From positions 1-64,000 of the forward strand of contig JANQPE010000053.1 in the NCBI GenBank assembly GCA_028289565.1: DNA of 64,000 bases. Reading direction: 5' to 3'. The notes beneath the pieces are model-generated. The model saw only the letters and a list, made by a program, of their open reading frames with translations, ran no database searches and was not told the origin of the DNA. Source of the DNA: Parerythrobacter sp. GTDB lineage: Bacteria > Pseudomonadota > Alphaproteobacteria > Sphingomonadales > Sphingomonadaceae. The position numbers were made by a program, and so were the translations under genes. Each line of letters begins with the position of its first letter. Position 1 is the first letter of the stretch. This document shows positions 56,980 through 64,000 of this stretch, one piece after another.

Positions 56980-58511
56980 GTGAGACGCTGGCCGGACTTA
57001 CCCGTCAGGCAGAGATCGATCCGGCATTCCCGGCGATCGTAACGTGCTCTCGCAGGCTGTCCTATGGGCAACTCTCCGGTCTGGTGGCCGATCTGGCCAA
57101 CGAGTTGCTGACAAGCGGATTGCGTGCGGGCGATCGTGTCGTCCTGGGGTGCGGGACGGGTTTGATTTTCGTGGTTGCCTTGCTCGCTCTGCGGGAAATT
57201 GGTGCTTTCGCGGTGCCAGTTGAGGCAAGTGTTGGCGCGATTTCCCGTGCCTGTGCGACAACTGACCCGGCGGGCCTGCTTGTCTTGAGACGTGACTTGG
57301 CCGATCAGCCAGGTTGGACGATCCGTTCTTCACAAACAGTGAATGACCGGATGGACCTCAACATGGAAATCGGTCGCAGAGCTGCGCACCGCGGCCCGAT
57401 CTCGAGTGCCGGAGGCGGGGTCGTTGTGCAAACGAGCGGCAGCACCGGAGCACCAAAGAACATTCTGTTGAACTCAGCCTATATCGATCAGGTCGCTGCT
57501 GTTGGACGAAGTCTGGTCGGACTGCGGCGCAATGATCGTCTCGCCGTTCTTGCTCCGATCACGCATTTTTATGCCTTGCGCGAGATCGATGCGGTTATAG
57601 GCTGCGGCGCGCGGCTGATCCTTGCCTCGGACAATCGGTTTCAAGCACCGATGCTGGATCTCTTGAATCGCGAATGTCCAACCATCGCGGTTGCGGTCCC
57701 TTCGGTCGCGGATCGATTGCTGAACTCTCGCTTTCGAGGCGCTTTCGTCCGATCCATGAAGGAAACGCGCATAATCGCGTTGGGGACGGCGCGCGCGCCG
57801 CCCGAACTGCGGCAGCAAATCACAGAAGCTCTTTCCGATGCCCGCTTGTTATTGACCTACGGGCTGACCGAATGCAGCCGAGTGGCCTGCGGTTTCTCGG
57901 ATGAAATTCCCTGCGACAGCGTTGGTCAAGCAGCTCCGGGCGCTGCAATCGAGATAATTGACAACAACGACAGGCCATGCCCGCCCGGAGTGACGGGAAG
58001 AGTTTTCGTCAAGAGTGCCGGAGTAATGTCCGGTTACTGGCAAGATGGCGTGATAACCTCCGTTCAGCTCACTGATCGCGGCTTCCTGTCAACCGGTGAT
58101 CTTGGCCAAATGGAGGCAGATGGCTGTCTGACATTGAAAGGGCGTAGTGACAATGTGGCGAACGTGGCCGGCTACCGCGTGAGTCTGGATGAGATCGATT
58201 TTGTGTTGTCAGGGCATCCGCTTGTTGCCGAGGCAGCAACAATTGCGATGAAAGACGAACGCTTGGACGAGATCGTTGCGGTGAGCGTTGTCGTTGTGCG
58301 GGAAGAGGCGGAAATTTCGACTGCGCAGCTCATCGCCCACTGTGCCCGGATGCTGCCTCGTTCGCATTGCCCACGTCTTATCGCGATTGCCCAATCCGTT
58401 CCAAAGACCATTCTGGGGAAAGTCGACCGGCCTCGATTGATCGAGCGGCTTGCGGAACAACACTCCACCCTCATACCTCTTGCGCTTCCTCCGAAACCTC
58501 AGGAGGCTTGA
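56976..58511 (+). CDS. Stand-alone AMP-dependent ligase (acyl/aminoacyl adenylating)
   Basis: 511 aa; VVVQTSGSTGAPKNILL, LLTYGLTECSR, STGDLGQ, GRSDNVANVAGYRVSLDEID, ILGKVDR. Confidence 0.9.
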   Translation: MSETLAGLTRQAEIDPAFPAIVTCSRRLSYGQLSGLVADLANELLTSGLRAGDRVVLGCGTGLIFVVALLALREIGAFAVPVEASVGAISRACATTDPAGLLVLRRDLADQPGWTIRSSQTVNDRMDLNMEIGRRAAHRGPISSAGGGVVVQTSGSTGAPKNILLNSAYIDQVAAVGRSLVGLRRNDRLAVLAPITHFYALREIDAVIGCGARLILASDNRFQAPMLDLLNRECPTIAVAVPSVADRLLNSRFRGAFVRSMKETRIIALGTARAPPELRQQITEALSDARLLLTYGLTECSRVACGFSDEIPCDSVGQAAPGAAIEIIDNNDRPCPPGVTGRVFVKSAGVMSGYWQDGVITSVQLTDRGFLSTGDLGQMEADGCLTLKGRSDNVANVAGYRVSLDEIDFVLSGHPLVAEAATIAMKDERLDEIVAVSVVVVREEAEISTAQLIAHCARMLPRSHCPRLIAIAQSVPKTILGKVDRPRLIERLAEQHSTLIPLALPPKPQEA

Positions 58512-58518
58512 TCGAACC

Positions 58519-60297
58519 ATGTGCGGGATCGCCGGAATATTCCATTTTGATCCGTCTCGCTCAGTGGACCGGCGATCTCTGGCCCAAATGGGTCGCAAAC
58601 TGGAAGCGCGCGGACCGGATGCGCTGGGCAGGTGGCTGGAGGGACCGGTGGGCCTTGAGGTCCGGCGTTTGTCGATCGTCGACATCGTGCATGGAACCCA
58701 ACCGATGGCAAATGAGAGCGGTACATGCGTGATCGCCTACAACGGCGAGCTGTTCAACGCGGACGAATTGCGGCGTGAGCTTGAAGAGGCTGGGTATGCG
58801 TTCGGCACAAAGTGCGATTCCGAAGTGGTTCTGGCTTCCTATGAGCGGTTTGGGAATGCCTGTTTCGAGAAATTCGATGGGCAGTTTGCATGCGCAATCT
58901 GGGACCAAAACGCGCATGCGCTGTTTCTTGCTCGGGACCAATTCGGCATTTGCCCGCTCTATTTCGTGGCAGATAATGAACGCATTGCCTTTGCGTCGGA
59001 AGTCAAAGCTTTGTTGGCGGTCGATTTTGTGGCGGCGGAGGTCAATCCGAGTGTTCTTGCAACTCAGCTTGCCGGAGGCTTCATTGATGATGGCGAGTCT
59101 CCCTTCGCCGGTATCGGGACCATCCCACCGGGGACGTGGTTGCGGGCCGATGGCTCGGGTACTTCGAGCGGGAGATTCTGGTCGCTTTCTGCAGCGATCA
59201 ATAAACCCGCCAGACTCAACTCGGGAGCCCCGGCGCAACTTCTCGAAGTGCTTGATCGATCTGTTCGCCGTCGACTGATGGGTGAGGCTGGGTATGGCGT
59301 GCTGCTTAGCGGCGGTGTGGATTCGAGCACGATCACAGCTTTGCTCGCGCGCGCCGCGGGGAGCGAGTTTACTGCTTACACGATTGACTATCCGAACCCG
59401 TGGAAGACGGGCAAAAGCGATCGTGACTATGCAAGTCTGCTCACCCGTGACGTGGGCTGTCGGCATCGGTTGATTCCGGCGACCGTGCAAGACTATTTCG
59501 ACGCGCTTGCCGAGACCGTGGCGATCGTTGAACAGCCATTCAACAAGGCGGTTGCAACTGCCCGACTGATCTACCGTTGGATTGGAGGAAGAGAGAAGGT
59601 CCTGCTCTCCGGGGATGGATCGGACGAGCTGTTTGGCGGTTACTTGGCTGCGAAGGGGATGCAATTCGATCAATCGGGAATATCGCCCGACCAAGCCTTC
59701 CCCTGGACTCATCATGCCGACTTGGCGATGCAGTTGTTTGATCCCGATTTTGTGGCCGCACACAGGCCCATTGAGAGGATTGGAGAAACCAAGAAAGCAG
59801 CCCTCAAGAAAGTGTCAAATCTCGATCCAGTTGGGCGTTATTCCTATCTTTACCTGCGCTATTTCCTGCCGGAACTGCTGACATTGCAGGATAAGGTGTC
59901 GCTTTCCTGCGGGATTGAGACGCGGTACCCCTTTCTGGATCGTGCGATGGTTCGCTTGGCATTCGCTCTATCGGCTGCCGAGTTGATTGACGGGGGCAAA
60001 GAGAAGGCAGTGGTTCGACAGGCCGCGCGACAGTTATTGCCATCGCGTATTCTTGATCGCGGGAAAAGCCATTTACCCATTCCGCGAGATATCGAGGCCT
60101 TGCGGCTGCAATCTACCATGGCGAAAGAGCTATTGTTGTCAGATCAGGCACGCATCGCTCGGTATTTCCGCAAAGATAGACTATCGGCATTCCTATACGG
60201 CCGGGGGCGTTTCCATTCGGTCTCGCAGGTCGCGAAATGGCAAATGACGATGTATCTAATAACATGTGAAATCCATCATCGTCATTTTCATTTATGA
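58519..60297 (+). CDS. Asparagine synthase (glutamine-hydrolysing) family protein
   Basis: Ntn start MCGIAGIFHFDP (start corrected from 58450); VLLSGGVDSSTITALLAR; LLSGDGSDELFGGY. Confidence 0.93.
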   Translation: MCGIAGIFHFDPSRSVDRRSLAQMGRKLEARGPDALGRWLEGPVGLEVRRLSIVDIVHGTQPMANESGTCVIAYNGELFNADELRRELEEAGYAFGTKCDSEVVLASYERFGNACFEKFDGQFACAIWDQNAHALFLARDQFGICPLYFVADNERIAFASEVKALLAVDFVAAEVNPSVLATQLAGGFIDDGESPFAGIGTIPPGTWLRADGSGTSSGRFWSLSAAINKPARLNSGAPAQLLEVLDRSVRRRLMGEAGYGVLLSGGVDSSTITALLARAAGSEFTAYTIDYPNPWKTGKSDRDYASLLTRDVGCRHRLIPATVQDYFDALAETVAIVEQPFNKAVATARLIYRWIGGREKVLLSGDGSDELFGGYLAAKGMQFDQSGISPDQAFPWTHHADLAMQLFDPDFVAAHRPIERIGETKKAALKKVSNLDPVGRYSYLYLRYFLPELLTLQDKVSLSCGIETRYPFLDRAMVRLAFALSAAELIDGGKEKAVVRQAARQLLPSRILDRGKSHLPIPRDIEALRLQSTMAKELLLSDQARIARYFRKDRLSAFLYGRGRFHSVSQVAKWQMTMYLITCEIHHRHFHL

Positions 60298-60438
60298 ACC
60301 GTAGTGTAAACTACTTGTTGTAGTTACAATATAAATTACGCATGATCAGCTTGATTTGAAGTATGAAGGCGTTATTTTGTGCCAAAAGAAGAAGGTCCGA
60401 TCATAGAAATAATTTTATAACTCCAGCAGATTCCGGGG

Positions 60439-61296
60439 GTGGAAATGGACAAGATCAACCTGTCATTGCTGCGCGGGGTTTGCCAAACCCCAGCCTACGT
60501 TGCGATAGAGCAAGGCTTGTTTGCTGAAGAGGGTATTGAAGCAGTCCCCAAGATCGCTCCAACAGCCTGGATGGTTCCACAGCAGCTTGAAGCGAATAAG
60601 GGCGATTTTGCAGTCATTCCCTGGACCCGTGCCGTTGCCGCGAACCAGGATGAAAGCAAGCTTATGGTAGTGACCGGATCAGGCATGAATGAGGCCGCGA
60701 TCGTTGTGCGCAGTGGGCTTGAAGTCGATGATGTGAAAAGCGTTTCTGTGCCGATGCGCGGAGGTATGAAGGATCTGACCGCAATGGGGCTGATGAAAAG
60801 CCTTGGCTGGGACGAGATCGAAGTGCTTCGTCAGCCCTCGGGTGACGGCACAATCGTGGCGTTTTGTGGCGAAGGTGTCGATGCGGCATCGATGGTTGAA
60901 CCATATGCGACCATGCTAGTCCGCCAGGACGTTGGTTATGTCGCTCGCCGAACCGGTGACATCTGGCCGGACGCTCCGGGCTGTTCGCTGACGACTTCGG
61001 CAGAGCTTTGTGCGACCAATCCCGAGCTGGTGTCGAGAGTGGTTCGGGCGTATAAAAAGGCAACGGACAGCGTGCTTGCCGACCCTGAGTCGGCGGCTCG
61101 GATCGCACGCAAATATGTAGGCGTCGCCGCCGAGCACATAACGCAAGCCATCCAGGTTAACCCGCCCAGCGTCGATGCGATCCGTTCTGACGCGTCAATG
61201 AATGCGATTGTCGAACTGATGATTGAGCTTGGCTATTTGTCGGGTCAGCCACAACCCTTTCACGATTTGCGCTTTCTCGAGCCGGTTACCGCATAG
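60439..61296 (+). CDS. NMT1/THI5-like (SsuA-type) periplasmic-binding-fold protein lacking a signal peptide
   Basis: MDKINLSLLRGVCQTPAYVAIEQGLFAEEGIEAVPKI...; N-terminus begins directly in the fold; no ABC permease/ATPase adjacent. Confidence 0.75.
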   Translation: MEMDKINLSLLRGVCQTPAYVAIEQGLFAEEGIEAVPKIAPTAWMVPQQLEANKGDFAVIPWTRAVAANQDESKLMVVTGSGMNEAAIVVRSGLEVDDVKSVSVPMRGGMKDLTAMGLMKSLGWDEIEVLRQPSGDGTIVAFCGEGVDAASMVEPYATMLVRQDVGYVARRTGDIWPDAPGCSLTTSAELCATNPELVSRVVRAYKKATDSVLADPESAARIARKYVGVAAEHITQAIQVNPPSVDAIRSDASMNAIVELMIELGYLSGQPQPFHDLRFLEPVTA

Positions 61297-61331
61297 CGAG
61301 GCTGTTCGCCCCAGCACCCGGCAGCTCGCGC

Positions 61332-62822
61332 ATGGGGAGTATGGTAATGCAAATAGAAGAGGGCAGGAAACTCTACCGTATCATGCCGGAAAGCGGGCTG
61401 TCACCGGCGTCGGACGAGGAAAGCGATAGCCTGGCTGCACTGTCAGGCGGTATATCTTGGGACAGTGACAGAGCTGCTTCTTTCGAGTTGCAAACTCTCG
61501 ATGAAGTCTCCGAGGACGGAATGAAGCTGTGCGCTCTCAATCCACTGGAAGCAAAGGCGATTAATGCCTCCGATCGTCCATTACGTGCGGTGCGGGTCGG
61601 GCGGCTTGAAATCGAGGCGCGATCACCGACCATCGTCCCTTTCGCGCTTGGCCCTGATAGTCGCGGCCACGATGTCAATGTGGCATGTTGGGACTCCCGT
61701 ACACGGGCTCCGATCGAAGGGTGTCAGGTCATTGTTCTCAGTGACGTTTCGACCAATAGGGGTGGGCGAGGTCGAACCGGCGCGGACGGTAAAGTCAAGA
61801 TCACTTTGGATCAGCCAATCATCGCAAGCATCTATGTTTACAAAGATCCTGACTATTGGGGCGCCTATCGCGGTCCGGGCTCTGTGGAGTTTTCCGATGA
61901 GATTGATCTTTTCATAGAGCCGATCGATCCGGAGTTAATCGATCCGGTGCGCCATTACTTTGGTGGCGCGACCTTCAATAGGGAAGCTGGAGTGCTCGTT
62001 GGTACAGTCGATACCGGCGTCGGCCCGAGAAGCGAGCTGAATGTCAGCGGGGTGAATGTGGTCCCGGGAGAAGGCCCGGAGGATTTCTCCGATGTCGGCG
62101 ATCACGGCACATTCGGTGCGGGTTTGATCGGAGCGGAGTTCGCGCCGGAGGCGGGGTATCGCAGCCTGGCACCAGGAGTTCCCATCCGCGCCTATCGCGT
62201 TTTCAGCAAGGATATGGAAACCAATGACTACCTTGTCATCAAGGGCATAATGCTGGCCGTTCAGGATGGGTGCGATGTCATCAATCTTGCGCTCGGCGCG
62301 GGTGATAAGCCGAATGAGGACTTCGCACGTGCGATCCAGTTTGCCCGTAATAAGGGTTCTGTGGTCGTCTGCGGCGCGGGCAATGGTTTCCGCAGGCCGG
62401 TAAGTTATCCCGGCAGGTATCCGGGTGCATTGACTGTCGGGGCATTGGGGCGGCTCGGGACATTCCCTTCCGGATCGGTGATCGATGCGGATATAGCTTC
62501 CTCGCCACCGTCGCCGACTGACCCCAGCGAGTTTATAGGGGCATTTTCGAATATGGGGCCGGAAGTCGATCTGCTCTCTTTGGGGTCAGGGCTTGTTTCG
62601 ATATTGCCCAATGAGGGGCTAGGAGGCTGGAGCGGAGCATCAGTCGCAACGCCATTGGCGTCAGGCATAGTCGCCTGTTTACTTTCCCAGCACCCGGATA
62701 TTCTCTCGATGCCCCGCGATGGCGGCAGATCGGATGCAATCGTGCAGATGGCCAGAGAAAGCTGCAAGTCGATGGGCTTTCCGCGAGATTATGAGGGGGC
62801 TGGACTGCCGCGCTTGTCATGA
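61332..62822 (+). CDS. S8 (subtilisin-like) serine peptidase
   Basis: GTVDTGVGP (Asp), DHGTFGAGLIGAE (His), VVVCGAGNG, GWSGASVATPLASGIVA (Ser). Confidence 0.88.
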   Translation: MGSMVMQIEEGRKLYRIMPESGLSPASDEESDSLAALSGGISWDSDRAASFELQTLDEVSEDGMKLCALNPLEAKAINASDRPLRAVRVGRLEIEARSPTIVPFALGPDSRGHDVNVACWDSRTRAPIEGCQVIVLSDVSTNRGGRGRTGADGKVKITLDQPIIASIYVYKDPDYWGAYRGPGSVEFSDEIDLFIEPIDPELIDPVRHYFGGATFNREAGVLVGTVDTGVGPRSELNVSGVNVVPGEGPEDFSDVGDHGTFGAGLIGAEFAPEAGYRSLAPGVPIRAYRVFSKDMETNDYLVIKGIMLAVQDGCDVINLALGAGDKPNEDFARAIQFARNKGSVVVCGAGNGFRRPVSYPGRYPGALTVGALGRLGTFPSGSVIDADIASSPPSPTDPSEFIGAFSNMGPEVDLLSLGSGLVSILPNEGLGGWSGASVATPLASGIVACLLSQHPDILSMPRDGGRSDAIVQMARESCKSMGFPRDYEGAGLPRLS

Positions 62823-62837
62823 TGCGTCTACCCGCAG

Positions 62838-64000
62838 CTACAGGGTAGCCTCGAAGAAGTCCCGCAGCCGCGAGGCCCCTTCCTCGATTTGTGCGTGATC
62901 GAGATAGCTGCAAGACAGCCGCAATTCGTTGTCACACGATTGATCGAGAGAGAAAAAGCGCATGGGTGTCCAAAGCACGCCGAATTCATCCGCCGAACGG
63001 GCAAGCAGCGAATGATCGACCGCCATGGGTGTTCGAATGCGCACGAAAAATCCACCCTCCGGCCTGTTCCATTCCAGCATGCCAGCAAACTTCCTCGACG
63101 AGCCGAATTGCTCGTCGAGAGCCAGGAGAAGGCATTTGAGATTGCTTTGGTAGAGCACACGGTGCCTCTCCCCCAGGGCGGAGATCGAGAGTCCGTGTTC
63201 TAGCAAGAGCCCGCCGATGACTGCTTGGCCGAGCGGCGAAGTGTTGATCGATATCATGCTCTTGAGTGTTGCGAGCTGACTGGCCAGTGGCAGAAACTCT
63301 CCTGCGACGCTTTGCACGCGTTGTTCCGCAAGGACGAAACCGACTCTTGCTCCGGGGAATCCAACCTTGGAAAATGTTCCGATCAGGATAGTGGATGCCG
63401 GCGCGATCTGTTTTAGTGTCGGCGGTCTTGTCGATGCCGGGCTCGAGAAACCATATGCGGTATCTTCCAGCAAGATAACTCCTTCATCCTGTGCAAGCCG
63501 GCACAGGGATTTGCGGCTTGCGAGATCCATGAAATTGCCCGACGGGTTTGCGAAATCCGGTGCGACGTAGAGCGCGCGGATTGACCGGTTTTGCGATCGA
63601 GCCTGTCCGATCAGAGCGCCGAGGTCGTCAAGACTGGGTCCGTTCTCGGTGTCAGCCACCGGGGTTGTACGAATATCGAGCATTCGGGCGGCACCCAAGA
63701 TTCCCGCATAACCCGGATTGGTGACGGCAAGGACTTGGTTCGGGGATGTGAAAATGGCTCGGAGGGTCAAGAACAGAGCTTCCTGTGCACCATTGGTGAC
63801 GGTAATATTCCTGCCTTCCGCCTGAGCCATACCGTCATTGCGAAATGCTTCGGCCAGCAGTTCGTTGATGATCCCCTGAGCGGGACCGTATTCAAGATGC
63901 TCGAGCAAATGCTTGCGTTCGTCTGGTGCGTGAACTTGGGCCTGATGCCGAATATAAGTGTTCAGACAATGTACTACATCGACTTCGCCGATAAGGTCCG
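62838..64000 (-). CDS. Class I/II PLP-dependent aminotransferase, N-terminus beyond window
   Basis: Open frame to the window end (...LIGEVDVVHCLNTYIRHQAQVHAPDERKHLLEHLEYGPAQG); TNGAQEALFL, DFANPSG, LLEDTAYGF, IGTFSKVGFPGARVGFV. Confidence 0.88.
   Translation of the reverse strand, partial: DLIGEVDVVHCLNTYIRHQAQVHAPDERKHLLEHLEYGPAQGIINELLAEAFRNDGMAQAEGRNITVTNGAQEALFLTLRAIFTSPNQVLAVTNPGYAGILGAARMLDIRTTPVADTENGPSLDDLGALIGQARSQNRSIRALYVAPDFANPSGNFMDLASRKSLCRLAQDEGVILLEDTAYGFSSPASTRPPTLKQIAPASTILIGTFSKVGFPGARVGFVLAEQRVQSVAGEFLPLASQLATLKSMISINTSPLGQAVIGGLLLEHGLSISALGERHRVLYQSNLKCLLLALDEQFGSSRKFAGMLEWNRPEGGFFVRIRTPMAVDHSLLARSADEFGVLWTPMRFFSLDQSCDNELRLSCSYLDHAQIEEGASRLRDFFEATL

Noticed and set aside
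37745-64000. A complete BesA-D type beta-ethynylserine/terminal-alkyne pathway
   Set aside because: Only a BesD-like enzyme was recognised; no BesC-like oxidase and no clear BesB-like lyase were seen, so the product is unlikely to follow that pathway.
1-64000. CRISPR arrays, rRNA operons, insertion sequences, integrases, toxin-antitoxin or phage modules
   Set aside because: None recognised on either strand; repeats present are coding repeats in the adhesin or short intergenic ones.

Overview
The window looks like a high-GC alphaproteobacterial chromosome segment, probably Sphingomonadales/Erythrobacteraceae-like (inferred from gene content and protein style only). It has three parts. (1) About 1-13 kb is housekeeping/core: cystathionine gamma-synthase-family PLP enzyme (partial), DASS transporter, DUF547 protein, infC with an apparent AUA start, pdeM-like phosphoesterase, an FNR-type box upstream of hemF, M1 peptidase, MFS transporter, RelA/SpoT, DUF1905 protein, peptidyl-prolyl isomerase and tRNA-Ser(GGA). 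(2) About 13-37 kb is a type I secretion/adhesin locus: a single 4999-aa T1SS-143/vWA/RTX-type giant protein with a PAAG motif at residues 103-106 (LapG-site-like), then OmpA, TolC, ABC exporter, a SleB-type cell-wall hydrolase inserted in the operon, HlyD adaptor, and a convergent LapG-like transglutaminase-like cysteine protease. (3) About 37-64 kb is an unusual, largely dissociated NRPS biosynthetic locus: C-PCP-C protein without an A domain, A-like protein lacking the usual A motifs fused to PCP, C-A-PCP, two A-PCP didomains (one with a GrsA-like Phe code), free ACP plus ligase, MbtH, PPTase, P450, FkbM methyltransferase, asparagine synthetase, type II thioesterase with Cys at the nucleophile position, and two PhyH-type Fe/2OG enzymes, one with a halogenase-type HxG motif in a BesD-like context. 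It also encodes an AlkZ/YcaQ-family (HTH_42) protein with a QxQ motif plus two VOC proteins, which suggests self-resistance to a DNA-reactive product. I consider (3) the best candidate for an undescribed system. No rRNA, CRISPR array, transposase or integrase was recognised. All assignments come from reading the sequence; no database search was run.
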